NCBI RefSeq assembly: GCF_025398335.1
Contig: NZ_JAODOO010000007.1
Span: forward strand, 1 to 64,000
Direction of reading: 5' to 3'
DNA: 64,000 bases
Source of the DNA: Clostridium sp. CX1
Lineage (GTDB): Bacteria > Bacillota > Clostridia > Clostridiales > Clostridiaceae
Shown here: piece after piece, positions 49,370 to 59,255 of the stretch
Layout: the number at the start of each line of letters is the position of its first letter
How positions within the stretch are numbered: position 1 is the stretch's first letter
Position numbers and translations under genes: made by a program
The notes under the pieces: model-generated
The model's input: the letters and a program-made list of their open reading frames with translations, nothing else
Database searches by the model: none
What the model was told of the DNA's origin: nothing

Positions 49370-51526
49370 TTATTCCTTTTCTTCATCACTTTTAGCTTTA
49401 TTTTTAGTGTCTATAGTATTTTCGTTGCCTTGATCAGTGTTAACCTTTGAAATCTTCTCTTCTACATGCTTACATTCATTATTTGCACACTGTATATAGT
49501 CCCCTTTTGATTTACTATATTTCTTAACCATAAAACTGCCACAAACAGTGCATTTTTCTTCCACAGGCTCAAACCAACTTACAAAATCACAGTCTGGATA
49601 ATTGCTACATCCAAAAAACTTCCTGCCCTTTTTGCTTTTTTTAACTAGAACTTTTCCTCCACATTTTGGACATTTGACATCTAGTTCTTCTACAATAGGC
49701 TTTGTATTCTTACAGTCTGGATATCCTGGGCATGCAAGAAAATCTCCAAATCGTCCCTGCTTTATAACCATGTTCTTTCCACATTTATCACATAATATAT
49801 CTGTAACCTTATCTTCAATAGTTATCTTTGCTACTTCTTTTTCTGCTATGTCTATGGCTTCTTTTAAAGGTGTAAAAAACTCATCTACTACCCTATTCCA
49901 ATTCTCTTTTCCTTCTTCTACATCATCCAACTTTTGTTCCATTTCAGCTGTAAATTCTAAGTCAACAATTTGTTTAAAAAATTCACTAAGTATATTATTA
50001 ACTATATCTCCTAACTCAGTTGGCTTTAGTGTTTTCTTTTCTCTTTCTACATATTTTCTTTCAAGCAATGTAGATATAATAGGTGAATAGGTACTAGGTC
50101 TTCCAATTCCATTTTCCTCAAGAGTCTTTACAAGGGTAGCTTCCGAAAATCTAGATGGTGGCTGTGTAAAATGCTGTTTTCCATCAACAGATTTCTTTAT
50201 TAATATATCTCCTTCTTCTAGCTTTGGCAGATTAATATCCTCTTTTTCTTCTTCTGTTGCATATTCATACACCTTCATGAATCCATCAAATTTTACTATA
50301 GACCCACTTGCCTTTAATCCATATTGCCCGTTTACTATGTTAACAGAAGTTACATCCATTATACAAGTAGCCATTTGACTAGCTACAAATCTCTTCCATA
50401 TAAGTGAGTATAATTTATACTGATCATCCTTTAAGCTTTCCTTAGCAATTTCAGGAGTTATTTCAACATTTGTAGGTCTTATAGCTTCGTGAGCATCCTG
50501 TGCATTCTTCTTGCCTTTAAATTTTCTAGGTTCCTCTGGTATATACTCTTCTCCAAAGTTACTTGAAATGAAGCTTCTGCTAGCAGCTTGTGCCTCATTA
50601 GATATTCTCACTGAGTCTGTTCTCATATAAGTTATGAGACCTACTGCACCATATCCCTTGATATCTACTCCTTCATACAATTGCTGAGCTATAGACATGG
50701 TTCTCTTAGTTGCAAAATTCAATTTTTTATAAGCATCCTGTTGCAGAGTACTTGTTGTAAAAGGTGGCAATGGATTTTTACTTTTAGCAGTTTTTTTAAC
50801 AGTTTTAACAAGAAATTCTCCATTTTCCAAATCTTTTATTATCTTATCTACTTCTTCTTTATTATTTATATCTAGTTTCTTTTTATCTAGAGTAGTAAGC
50901 CTTATTATAAAGGATTTTTTTTCCTTTTCCTTATGTACTGAGCACTCTATAGTCCAGTATTCCTTTGGTTTAAAGTTAGTTACCTCTTTTTCTCTATCGC
51001 ATATCATTCTTAGTGCTACAGATTGAACTCTTCCTGCACTTAAACCCCACTTTACCTTACGCCATAATATTGGACTTATTTTATAACCAACTAATCTGTC
51101 TAAAACCCTCCTAGTTTGTTGAGCATTTACTACATTTAAATTTATCTGTCTAGGAGTTTTTATTGCATTTTTAATGGCATTTTTAGTAATTTCATTAAAC
51201 TCTATTCTACACTTTTCCTTTTCATCTAGCTTCAATATGTGAGCTAAATGCCAGGAAATTGCCTCTCCTTCCCTATCAGGGTCTGTTGCTAAATATATTT
51301 TTTCACTCTTTTTAGCTTCTTTTCTTAGTTTATCAAGCAGTTCTCCCTTTCCTCTTATTGTTATATATTTAGGATTGTACTCATTATCTATATCAACTCC
51401 CAATTGACTTTTGGGAAGATCCCTAACATGACCCATGGACGCTTCTACTACATAATTTTTTCCTAAATATTTTCCTATGGTTTTTGCCTTTGCCGGTGAT
51501 TCAACTATAACCAATTTTTGTCCCAT
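49370..51526 (-). CDS. topA: DNA topoisomerase I
   Basis: A 718-residue type IA topoisomerase that relaxes negative supercoils. It has a TOPRIM domain (KLVIVESPAKAKTIGKYLG, ATDPDREGEAISWH) and the catalytic tyrosine in GLITYMRTDSVRISNEA. Three C-terminal four-cysteine zinc ribbons (CDKCGKNMV, CPKCGGKVLV, CTVCGSFMV) end in a charged tail. The ATG at 51526 gives the standard MGQKLVIVES N-terminus but has only a weak ribosome site; an in-frame TTG seven codons upstream is an alternative. It lies downstream of dprA, the conserved pairing. Confidence 0.94.
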   Translation of the reverse strand: MGQKLVIVESPAKAKTIGKYLGKNYVVEASMGHVRDLPKSQLGVDIDNEYNPKYITIRGKGELLDKLRKEAKKSEKIYLATDPDREGEAISWHLAHILKLDEKEKCRIEFNEITKNAIKNAIKTPRQINLNVVNAQQTRRVLDRLVGYKISPILWRKVKWGLSAGRVQSVALRMICDREKEVTNFKPKEYWTIECSVHKEKEKKSFIIRLTTLDKKKLDINNKEEVDKIIKDLENGEFLVKTVKKTAKSKNPLPPFTTSTLQQDAYKKLNFATKRTMSIAQQLYEGVDIKGYGAVGLITYMRTDSVRISNEAQAASRSFISSNFGEEYIPEEPRKFKGKKNAQDAHEAIRPTNVEITPEIAKESLKDDQYKLYSLIWKRFVASQMATCIMDVTSVNIVNGQYGLKASGSIVKFDGFMKVYEYATEEEKEDINLPKLEEGDILIKKSVDGKQHFTQPPSRFSEATLVKTLEENGIGRPSTYSPIISTLLERKYVEREKKTLKPTELGDIVNNILSEFFKQIVDLEFTAEMEQKLDDVEEGKENWNRVVDEFFTPLKEAIDIAEKEVAKITIEDKVTDILCDKCGKNMVIKQGRFGDFLACPGYPDCKNTKPIVEELDVKCPKCGGKVLVKKSKKGRKFFGCSNYPDCDFVSWFEPVEEKCTVCGSFMVKKYSKSKGDYIQCANNECKHVEEKISKVNTDQGNENTIDTKNKAKSDEEKE

Positions 51527-51673
51527 CTCGTACTCTGGTAAGCACAAGTCTCACCAAAGTGTTTACACCCCCTTATTTAGAAATATATCTAATTATATAA
51601 TTATTTTCTTTATATTTACTAAATACTATTCTCTATTCAAATAAATATACCTTATTTTATCAGAATAGCATAC

Positions 51674-52762
51674 TTATACTGTACTTTCCACTTTTACATA
51701 ATAGTTACCTGAAAGACATATTACTACATTTTCAAGCTGCAATTCAAATAATAACTCATATAATTGTTTTATGTCAATATTGGTTCTTCCAAATATATCG
51801 TCTATATGTGTAGGCCTATCGCCTAAAATATCACATATTTTCTTTTTTACGCCTTCTATTTTGTTAACTTTAATATTATTCTTTATCATATAGTCTATAT
51901 TTAAAATTCTAAATAAATCTTCAAAATCTGTAAAAGGATATGCACCATCTCTAATTAACTTATTGGTACCTTTACTTTGTTCAGAAAACATGGACCCAGG
52001 TACTGCTACAATTTCCTTGCCCTGTTCTAAGGCTATCCCTGCCGTTACAAGAGAACCACTCTTTTCACTAGCTTCAACAACAATTACAATATCACTTAAA
52101 CCACTTATAATTCTATTTCTTATTGGAAAATTATAAGAGAAAGGTCTTGTTCCTGGTAAAAACTCCGAAACAATACATCCCTTTTCTGATATAATATCGT
52201 ATAATTTTTTATTTTCCCCAGGGTACACTACATCAATACCTGAACCTAATACTGCACAAGTAAAGCCTCCATTTTCTATGGAACTTTCGTGTGCAAATGT
52301 GTCAATGCCTCTAGCCATTCCGCTTATAACATTTATGTTATTTATAGAAATTTCTTTACTTATTAACCTTGCAGCATCTTTTCCGTAGCTCGTAAAGTTC
52401 CTAGAACCAATAATGGCGGCATTAATCCCCATATTAAGCTTATTTATATCACCTTTGTAAAATAATATACTAGGGGAATCATCATAGTTTTTTAATGCTT
52501 TAGGATATATATCCTCATTAAATGTTGTAGCTTCTATGTTTTTATTTTTAATCTTCACTATCAAGCTTTCTAACAATTCTTTGTCCCAAGCCTTTTTTAA
52601 ATTGTATTTAATCTTTTTATCTCTATCATTTAACAATGTTTTATTTGCATTATAGAAAGTATCATTCCACAGTTCCTCTGTGCTGATGAATTTTTTTATT
52701 AAATCCAGCTTAATTTTACTTGATAAACTTACTGAACTAAACCATAAATCGTATATATTCAT
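51674..52762 (-). CDS. dprA: DNA processing protein DprA/Smf
   Basis: A 362-residue loader of RecA onto incoming single-stranded DNA. The Rossmann-like core includes AAIIGSRNFTSYGKDAAR, SGMARGIDTFAHESSI, GSGIDVVYPGENKKLY and VVEASEKSGSLVTAGIALEQGKEI. An N-terminal helical region and C-terminal winged helix complete it. The ATG follows AAGGAG. Its widespread retention in bacteria not known to be competent makes a recombination role the safe inference. Confidence 0.95.
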   Translation of the reverse strand: MNIYDLWFSSVSLSSKIKLDLIKKFISTEELWNDTFYNANKTLLNDRDKKIKYNLKKAWDKELLESLIVKIKNKNIEATTFNEDIYPKALKNYDDSPSILFYKGDINKLNMGINAAIIGSRNFTSYGKDAARLISKEISINNINVISGMARGIDTFAHESSIENGGFTCAVLGSGIDVVYPGENKKLYDIISEKGCIVSEFLPGTRPFSYNFPIRNRIISGLSDIVIVVEASEKSGSLVTAGIALEQGKEIVAVPGSMFSEQSKGTNKLIRDGAYPFTDFEDLFRILNIDYMIKNNIKVNKIEGVKKKICDILGDRPTHIDDIFGRTNIDIKQLYELLFELQLENVVICLSGNYYVKVESTV

Positions 52763-52921
52763 ATTTTTCTCCTTATTTAATTTTATGTAAGAATTCTTGT
52801 CATAACTGATTCTTTTTATTCAATTTTATCTTTTTTTACCTAAAACTCTTTCTTATTTAGTAAGTTATATGTTATATTAATACTTGTTCAAAAAATAAAA
52901 TTACGGAAGGAGTTTTTGGAC

Positions 52922-53725
52922 TTGGAAAAACTAACTATACTAGGCACAGGGTCCGCAATGGTTACAAAATGCTATAATAGCTGTTTTACACTCTCAAAGG
53001 GTGAAGAGCATTTTCTTGTAGACACTGGTGGCGGAAACACTATTCTCACCAACTTAGAAAAAGCAGATATCTCAATCAATAAAATTCATAATGTTTTTAT
53101 ATCTCATAGTCATAATGACCATATTACTGGTATAGTTTGGATTATACGAGCTGTTGCTCAGCAAATATTAAATGAAAATTATGAAGAAAATTTATATATA
53201 TACTGTCATAAAGACGTGGAGAACATAATTAGAACTATTTGTAATTTACTTTTACAAAAGAAATTTACAAATTTTATAGACGATAGAATATTATTTATTT
53301 CCATAGAAGATGAAAGCTGTTTTAATATACTTCATTGGAATTTTACTTTCTTTGATATAAAAAGTAATAAACACCTTCAGTACGGATTTACTACTAAACT
53401 TAATAACAATAAGGTTCTAACATTCCTAGGTGACGAGCCTTATAATGGCAACTTATCTAAATACTCAAATAATGTAGATTATCTTATACATGAAGCCTTC
53501 TGTTTATATTCACAGAGAGATATCTTTCATCCTTACGAAAAGTTTCACTCTACTGTAAAAGATGCCTGTGAAAATGCTGAAAAACTTTATGTTAAAAATA
53601 TAATTTTAATTCATTCTGAAGACAAAAACCTTGAAAATAAAAAAAGACTCTACACTGAGGAAGGAAGCCAATATTTTAAGGGAAACATATTAGTACCTAA
53701 TGATTTAGAAGTGATGGAGCTTTAA
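52922..53725 (+). CDS. Metallo-beta-lactamase-fold hydrolase (RNase Z-like)
   Basis: A 267-residue MBL-fold protein with the zinc motif HSHNDH (H62, H64, D66, H67), a LGTGSAM start, and LGDEPYNG plus a late ILIHSED ligand region. It is closest in look to the RNase Z/arylsulfatase branch, but it lacks the exosite of tRNase Z and is short, so an RNA substrate is not assured. A TTG at 52922 is chosen because AAGGAG lies 9 bases upstream; the TTG six bases earlier is too close. It is followed 46 bases later by the TIM-barrel gene, probably co-transcribed. Confidence 0.82.
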   Translation: MEKLTILGTGSAMVTKCYNSCFTLSKGEEHFLVDTGGGNTILTNLEKADISINKIHNVFISHSHNDHITGIVWIIRAVAQQILNENYEENLYIYCHKDVENIIRTICNLLLQKKFTNFIDDRILFISIEDESCFNILHWNFTFFDIKSNKHLQYGFTTKLNNNKVLTFLGDEPYNGNLSKYSNNVDYLIHEAFCLYSQRDIFHPYEKFHSTVKDACENAEKLYVKNIILIHSEDKNLENKKRLYTEEGSQYFKGNILVPNDLEVMEL

Positions 53726-53771
53726 AGTGCTTAAGTTATTTATTTAAACAAATTTATAGAGAGGTGCTTTT

Positions 53772-54590
53772 ATGGATAATTTGCTATTTGGAATTTCCGG
53801 TCTTCCAATTGGAGAAGCCGCCCAAAAATTCAACTATTCTTCTGCTATTAAGTATCTAAAAACCTTAGATCTTCATGCTATGGAACTTCCTTTTGTTCGC
53901 TCTGTAAATGTTACAGATAAAAATAAAGATACTATACTAAAAGCTAAAATAGAGAATAACTTCTACTTATCTGCTCATGGATCTTATTATATAAACCTAA
54001 ACGCAGACGATATTGAAAAACAGCTTCAGTCTATAGAACGAATAATAAAGGGTGCTGAAGGCTTACTTAAAGTGCAGGGAAGGAGTCTAATTTTCCATCC
54101 AGGATTTTATTTGAAGGATTCTCCGTCAGAGACTTATGATACAATAAAAGAAAATCTTCTCAGACTTCCTAAAATCGGGGTAGATTATAGATTAGAAACT
54201 ACAGGTAAGGGAAGTCAATTTGGAGATTTAAAAGAGTTAACTTCCTTATGTAAAGAAATTAGTACTTGCAAGTTGTGTATTGACTTTTCTCATATTCATG
54301 CTAGATATAATGGTAAACTTAAAACATACAATGATTTTGCTGAAATCCTTCAGTATATAAAAGGGGAATTAGGCAAAGAAGCCTTGGAGGATTTACACAT
54401 GCATATATCTGGCATTAACTACAGTGAAAAGGGCGAGAGAAATCATCTTCCCTTCTTGGAAAGTGATTTTAATTATGTAGAATGCCTAAGAGCTTTAAAA
54501 AACTTTAATGTAAGAGGCTGCATAATCTGCGAAAGTCCTTTACTTGAAAAAGATGCTCTTCTTTTAAAAGAAACTTATCACAAGCTATAA
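53772..54590 (+). CDS. Endonuclease IV-like TIM-barrel protein
   Basis: A 272-residue xylose isomerase-like TIM barrel of the AP endonuclease 2 family. Metal-site segments typical of endonuclease IV are recognisable: SAHGSYYINL, IFHPGFY, LETTGKGSQFG, CIDFSHIHARYNG and DLHMHISG. It may cut abasic sites or act on a different phosphoester; it diverges from canonical Nfo (CIDFSH replaces the usual CxDTCH). AGAGGTG site. It is the second gene of a two-gene plus-strand unit. Confidence 0.82.
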   Translation: MDNLLFGISGLPIGEAAQKFNYSSAIKYLKTLDLHAMELPFVRSVNVTDKNKDTILKAKIENNFYLSAHGSYYINLNADDIEKQLQSIERIIKGAEGLLKVQGRSLIFHPGFYLKDSPSETYDTIKENLLRLPKIGVDYRLETTGKGSQFGDLKELTSLCKEISTCKLCIDFSHIHARYNGKLKTYNDFAEILQYIKGELGKEALEDLHMHISGINYSEKGERNHLPFLESDFNYVECLRALKNFNVRGCIICESPLLEKDALLLKETYHKL

Positions 54591-54605
54591 TATATGTGAT
54601 TAAAT

Positions 54606-54652
54606 AAAATAAATCTGACGGCATTTATCTAACTACCGCCGGATTTATTTTA
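54606..54652. terminator. Bidirectional terminator between the TIM-barrel and comM genes
   Basis: AAATAAATC/GATTTATTT outer stem with a CGGC/GCCG-type inner part between two convergent genes, flanked by A and T runs. Confidence 0.8.
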
Positions 54653-54657
54653 TAACA

Positions 54658-56175
54658 CTAAATTATCTCCTGATTTAAAAACCTTCTATACTGAAGTGCT
54701 TCAATAATATCACTTTCTACTATATCTTCTCTTTCATATAAATCTGCTATAGTACGAGCTACTTTTAATATTCTACTGTAGGCTCTAGTACTTAAGGTAT
54801 ATCTATTATAGATTTTTTCTAAGATATTATTACTTTTGCTATTTAACTTACAGTATTTTCTTATGAGTTTTCCATCCATTTGTGCGTTGCAATATATGTT
54901 TTCCTCTTTAAATCTATTTTTTTGAAGTTCTCTAGCTTTCTCAACTCTAACCCTAATTTCTTTAGATGATTCCCCCTTTGCTTTAGCTTTAATCTCATCA
55001 TAAGACAAAGGATTAACAAAGCAGAATAAATCAATTCTGTCAAGAAGAGGTCCAGATAACTTTTTCATATATCTCCTTCTTTCAAATTCTCCGCAAGAGC
55101 ACTGCTTTGCTGATCCATAATACCCGCAAGGACAAGGATTTGTAGAAATTACAGCCATAATATTGCAAGGGTAAGTTACCTTTCCACTTCCTCTGCAAAT
55201 AGTCACCTTTCTATCTTCAAGGGGCTGTCTTAAAACTTCTAATGCATTCCTTTTGAACTCTAGTATTTCATCTAGAAATAAAACACCATTGTGAGCAAGA
55301 GAAACTTCTCCTGGCATTAAATTATTGCCTCCACCTACCAGTCCTATGGTTGTAATGGTATGGTGTGGACTTCTAAAGGGCCGCTGATTTATAAATCCCT
55401 TATACTTTTCTAAATTTCCTGATACACTATAAATTTTAGTAACTTCTAATCCTTCCTCATAACTTAAGGTTGGTAATATAGTTGACACTCTTTGAGCTAT
55501 CATGGTTTTTCCAGATCCCGGAGGTCCAAACATAGCTACATTATGGTTTCCGGCAGCAGCTACTTCTATAGCCCTTTTACAGCTCTCCTGTCCTAATATA
55601 TCTTCAAAATCTAAACTACTCCTACTTGATTCAGGATTATTGATGTACTCATATGGCATCAAATCTCTATATTTAATATATTCTATTACTTGCTTTAAAC
55701 TTTCAAAGGCATAAACCCTAGTATTTTTAACTACGGAACATTCTTCTGCATTTTCCATAGGTAAAATGAAATTATTTATTCCTTCATTTATACTTTCAAT
55801 AGCAATCGGTAATACTCCCCTAACTCTTTTTAGCTTTCCTGATAGAGATAATTCTCCCATTATCAAAAAATTTTTAGCATCTTCAAAAGTTATCTGTTCC
55901 GTGGCCATTAAAATTCCTAATGCTATAGGTAAATCAAATAAAGCTCCTACCTTCTTTATGTCTGCCGGAGCTAAGTTTATAACTATTCTTTTGATAGGAA
56001 ACTCAAAACCAGAGTTTACTATTGCAGCTCTGACTCTTTCCTTAGACTCTTTCACAGAAGTATCTGGAAGGCCTACTATACTAAAACAAGGCAGCCCTCT
56101 CTCAAGATCTACCTCTACGGAAACTAAAACTCCTTCAATACCTGAAAATGCAGCAGTATTAATTGTAACAGCCAT
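54658..56175 (-). CDS. comM: YifB/ComM family Mg-chelatase-like AAA ATPase
   Basis: A 505-residue ComM-type protein with an N-terminal Lon-protease-like domain (about 1-170), Walker A GPPGSGKT at 217-224, LFLDEILEF as Walker B, and a C-terminal Mg-chelatase domain with four cysteines (CPCGYYGSAKQCSCGEF). In Vibrio, ComM is a hexameric helicase driving branch migration during natural transformation. The dprA and comM genes flank the same short region here. The ATG follows GGAGGTG. Confidence 0.92.
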   Translation of the reverse strand: MAVTINTAAFSGIEGVLVSVEVDLERGLPCFSIVGLPDTSVKESKERVRAAIVNSGFEFPIKRIVINLAPADIKKVGALFDLPIALGILMATEQITFEDAKNFLIMGELSLSGKLKRVRGVLPIAIESINEGINNFILPMENAEECSVVKNTRVYAFESLKQVIEYIKYRDLMPYEYINNPESSRSSLDFEDILGQESCKRAIEVAAAGNHNVAMFGPPGSGKTMIAQRVSTILPTLSYEEGLEVTKIYSVSGNLEKYKGFINQRPFRSPHHTITTIGLVGGGNNLMPGEVSLAHNGVLFLDEILEFKRNALEVLRQPLEDRKVTICRGSGKVTYPCNIMAVISTNPCPCGYYGSAKQCSCGEFERRRYMKKLSGPLLDRIDLFCFVNPLSYDEIKAKAKGESSKEIRVRVEKARELQKNRFKEENIYCNAQMDGKLIRKYCKLNSKSNNILEKIYNRYTLSTRAYSRILKVARTIADLYEREDIVESDIIEALQYRRFLNQEII

Positions 56176-56336
56176 AATATCACCTCCACTAGATTCTTGA
56201 CAGATATATGCTTTTATATACTATTTCTTAAAACTTTATACTAAATAGTCTATATCCCTTATAAAATATCCCTTAATTACCCCTATGGAAAAAATTGTAT
56301 GAAATCCATCTATTATATTTACAAATGGAGGTAATA

Positions 56337-56432
56337 TTGCTAAAATTAAAACATGCCAATGTATCTAAATTTTATACAGTAGAAGTGGTTATTATTTATC
56401 AGAATAATTATATAACAATTGAAAATCTATGA
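56337..56432 (+). CDS. Candidate 31-residue small protein upstream of yraN
   Basis: A TTG preceded five bases upstream by a perfect GGAGG opens a 32-codon frame ending 13 bases before the yraN start. The peptide (about MLKLKHANVSKFYTVEVVII...ITIENL) is amphipathic and not low-complexity. An in-frame ATG at 56325 lies within the ribosome site. I do not recognise the product. The well-spaced site and tight junction with yraN are the only support for expression. Confidence 0.4.
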   Translation: MLKLKHANVSKFYTVEVVIIYQNNYITIENL

Positions 56433-56445
56433 AAGGAGCGAATTT

Positions 56446-56814
56446 ATGCATTCTTTTAACAAGGATATTGGTTCCCTGGGCGAAGATATTGCTGAGACTT
56501 ATTTGAGGCAGATAGGCTATACAGTACTAGATAAAAACTTTAGATGCAAACTAGGTGAGATTGATATAGTAGGCAAGGATGGAGATTATATTTGTTTTAT
56601 AGAGGTGAAAACAAGATATGGTTCAATCTATGGTAGTCCCTGTGAAGCTGTAACTTATTCAAAGCGGCTAAAAATTTATAAAACTGCAGAAACTTATATA
56701 CTCCGAAAAAAACTATTTAAATTTAATTTTAGGTTTGATGTTATTGAAATCATCCTTAATAAGTGTAATGCTAATCCGTCTATACGTCTTATTAAAGATG
56801 CTTTTCAAGTATAA
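56446..56814 (+). CDS. YraN family (UPF0102) endonuclease-like protein
   Basis: A 122-residue restriction-endonuclease-fold protein with the family motif G-E-x-A-x3-L (SLGEDIAETYLRQ), the catalytic-type GEIDIVGKDGDYICFIEVKTR and a VTYSKRLKIYKTAETYI segment. Function is unproven; the fold resembles Holliday-junction resolvases. ATG at 56446 follows AAAGGAG. Its neighbourhood (comM, dprA, rnhB, topA) is the conserved DNA-processing cluster. Confidence 0.92.
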   Translation: MHSFNKDIGSLGEDIAETYLRQIGYTVLDKNFRCKLGEIDIVGKDGDYICFIEVKTRYGSIYGSPCEAVTYSKRLKIYKTAETYILRKKLFKFNFRFDVIEIILNKCNANPSIRLIKDAFQV

Positions 56815-56830
56815 CTTTTATTTAAACAAA

Positions 56831-56865
56831 AAGAATGACACTTAAAAATAGAAAGTGTCATTCTT
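56831..56865. terminator. Bidirectional terminator between yraN and rnhB
   Basis: Perfect 13-bp stem AAGAATGACACTT/AAGTGTCATTCTT between convergent genes, 9-base A-rich loop. Confidence 0.88.
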
Positions 56866-56893
56866 CCGTTGCGACTTTTGCTGCATTTTAAAT

Positions 56894-57757
56894 TTATATT
56901 ATATTTTTCAAAAAACTTTTTCTATGTATCTTACAAATACCATATTTTTTTATAGCCTGCACATGTTCAGTAGTTCCATATCCAGAGTTACCGTCAAAAC
57001 CATAGTGAGGAAATTCTTTGCTATATTCCTTCATTAGGTTATCCCTATATACCTTAGCAATTATAGAAGCACATGCTATACTAGCACTTTTCATATCACC
57101 TTTTATGATAAATTCATTATAAATATCTAGGTTTTTAACTGCATATCCATCTGATAAAACAATATCTGGCGCAACTTTCAAACCTTTAACAGCTCGTCTT
57201 AAGACTTCATTATTGCACCAAGCTATTCCTCTTTCATCTATTTCATTATTATTTATAAGTGCAATGCTATAACTTACTGCCTTTTCCTTTATGATTTTTG
57301 ACAACTCTTCTCTTTTCTTTTCGGAAAGTTTTTTAGAATCTTTTATGCCTAGAATTAATTCTCTATCCTCTTTCTGCCTTAAGTTTAGTACTACAGCTCC
57401 GGCAGCTATAGGTCCAGCTAAAGGACCTCTTCCAACCTCATCAACACCTGCTACATATATATAGTTGCCAAAGCTCTTATCAAAGCTGTACATCTCCTTA
57501 ACCCTATCAATCTCACTTTCTTTCTTAAATATGAATTTTTCAAGACTTAAGGCTAAGCTCTGGACATTTTTTCTACTATCCATACTTAAACAGTTCATAA
57601 CTTGCTGATATTTTTCTTTATCAGTAATAAAGTAGTTTTGTTGCAAATACGCTACATAAGTTTTAAGGCTGCTAAAATTTAATTTAGCAGTCCCCTTAAA
57701 TAAATTATCTTCTATTTCACTAAAGTTAGTATCTTTTTTTACAATATCTATATCCAT
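56894..57757 (-). CDS. rnhB: Ribonuclease HII
   Basis: A 287-residue RNase HII, which removes ribonucleotides from DNA. The catalytic motif [13 protein letters not shown] is at residues 104-116 (D106, E107), followed by [18 protein letters not shown] and the second aspartates in VLSDGYAVK and [11 protein letters not shown]. An N-terminal extension of about 95 residues precedes the catalytic domain, as in Bacillus RnhB. It lies 18 bases downstream of rbgA. Confidence 0.95.
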   Translation of the reverse strand: MDIDIVKKDTNFSEIEDNLFKGTAKLNFSSLKTYVAYLQQNYFITDKEKYQQVMNCLSMDSRKNVQSLALSLEKFIFKKESEIDRVKEMYSFDKSFGNYIYVAGVDEVGRGPLAGPIAAGAVVLNLRQKEDRELILGIKDSKKLSEKKREELSKIIKEKAVSYSIALINNNEIDERGIAWCNNEVLRRAVKGLKVAPDIVLSDGYAVKNLDIYNEFIIKGDMKSASIACASIIAKVYRDNLMKEYSKEFPHYGFDGNSGYGTTEHVQAIKKYGICKIHRKSFLKNII

Positions 57758-57775
57758 CTTGCTTCTCCACTTGAT

Positions 57776-58621
57776 CTACTCTGGTCTCTCTAATGATATA
57801 TTACCTAACTTTCCACCTCTAAATTCATCTAAAAGTAGTACAGCCACTCTATTGTAGTCAATTTGACCTCCAGATATAACAGCCCCTCTTTTCCTACCTA
57901 TATTATTCATATTTTCTAGTGGATCTTCACTTAACTCCGTAAGCTTATATCTTCCCATTAATCTATCAGGGTATTCATTTTGAAGTCTTTCTATAAGCTT
58001 TAAAGCAAGTTCCTCAATATCCATAATTTCATCTTTTATTGCTCCAGTGAAAGCTAGGTTCAGTTGAGTTTCCTCACTTTCTAGTTTTGGCCATAAAATT
58101 CCTGGTGTATCCATTAGTTCCATACCAATTTTGGTCTTTATCCACTGTTTGCTTTTAGTAACTCCTGGTCTATCTCCAGTTTTAGCTATGTTATTTTTAG
58201 CCATTTTATTTATAAATGTAGATTTTCCTACATTGGGTATACCTATAACCATAACTCTATCTGTTATATTTACAATACCCTTCTCTTTCATTCTTCCATG
58301 TTTTTCTTTTAAAAGATCGTTCATTAAAGGTCTTATACCTTTTAACCCTTCTCCAGTTAAACAATTCACGCCTATTAATCTAATGTTATCTTTAGATAAA
58401 TTTTTAATCCACTCTCTAGTAACCTTCTCTTCACTTAAGTCACTTTTGTTCAGCAGTATTATTCTTGGCTTGTTCCCACATATATCGTCTACATCTGGAT
58501 TTTTACTAGATCTTACAATTCTTGCATCTCTTATTTCTATTATAGCATCTACAAGTTTTAAATTTTCTTTTATTTCTCTCCTAGTTTTTGCCATATGTCC
58601 TGGAAACCAATTTATAGCCAT
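57776..58621 (-). CDS. rbgA: Ribosome biogenesis GTPase RbgA (YlqF)
   Basis: A 281-residue circularly permuted GTPase for late 50S assembly. Motif order is G4 (NKSD, 58-61), then G1 (GIPNVGKS, 127-134), then G3 (DTPG, 171-174), with the typical INWFPGHMAKTRRE N-terminus. The ATG follows AAAGGAT. It lies between lepB and rnhB, the conserved order. Confidence 0.96.
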   Translation of the reverse strand: MAINWFPGHMAKTRREIKENLKLVDAIIEIRDARIVRSSKNPDVDDICGNKPRIILLNKSDLSEEKVTREWIKNLSKDNIRLIGVNCLTGEGLKGIRPLMNDLLKEKHGRMKEKGIVNITDRVMVIGIPNVGKSTFINKMAKNNIAKTGDRPGVTKSKQWIKTKIGMELMDTPGILWPKLESEETQLNLAFTGAIKDEIMDIEELALKLIERLQNEYPDRLMGRYKLTELSEDPLENMNNIGRKRGAVISGGQIDYNRVAVLLLDEFRGGKLGNISLERPE

Positions 58622-58640
58622 ATTATCATATCCTTTCTAA

Positions 58641-59198
58641 TTAGCTATTATTTGCGAAGACACTAAGGTCATTTATATCGTTAAAAGAAGTTAACTTTCC
58701 AAATCTGCTGAACGGATATATCCTAAGAGCAGCTCTGCCAACTACCATTTTGTAACTTACAAATCCAACATCGGAAAATCTACTATCTCTACTATTATTT
58801 CTATTATCGCCTAAAACAAAAACCGTATTTTCAGGCACAGTTACCTCATTAAAATCTCTCATATTAGCTTCAAGTATATAAGGCTCATCTTTTGGCACGT
58901 TGTTTATATATAATTTATCTCCTTCGATTCTAACTTTGTCTCCCCCTACTGCAACAACTCTTTTAATGAACTTTTCTTTTGGATTTGCAGGGTATTTAAT
59001 TACTACTATATCTCCAGCCTTAGGAGCCCTAAAATAATAACTAACCTTCTCTACAATCAACCTATCTTTATGACTTAAAGTAGGATCCATAGAGTGTCCA
59101 TCCACACTTACAGTTTCAAAGACAAAGGTTATAATTAAAAATGCCGCAATAATAGCTATAATCATCGATTTCCCTAACTCAATTAACTCTTTAAGCAA
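58641..59198 (-). CDS. lepB: Signal peptidase I
   Basis: A 185-residue type I leader peptidase with one N-terminal membrane helix (about 10-29), catalytic serine S36 in VDGHSMDPTL and lysine K79 in KEKFIKRVVAVGGDK. GDNRNNSRDSR forms the conserved box E. Its role is to release exported proteins from their signal peptides. A TTG start follows GGAGG by 4 bases. It lies downstream of rplS. Confidence 0.95.
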   Translation of the reverse strand: MLKELIELGKSMIIAIIAAFLIITFVFETVSVDGHSMDPTLSHKDRLIVEKVSYYFRAPKAGDIVVIKYPANPKEKFIKRVVAVGGDKVRIEGDKLYINNVPKDEPYILEANMRDFNEVTVPENTVFVLGDNRNNSRDSRFSDVGFVSYKMVVGRAALRIYPFSRFGKLTSFNDINDLSVFANNS

Positions 59199-59227
59199 AA
59201 TCCTCCACCACCTTAATATACAAAAAA

Positions 59228-59245
59228 GGGACTTTATAAAGCCCC
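59228..59245 (-). terminator. Terminator of rplS
   Basis: GGGGCTT/AAGTCCC-type hairpin with TTTTTTG tail on the minus strand, 11 bases past the rplS stop. Confidence 0.8.
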
Positions 59246-59255
59246 ATCTTTTGTA

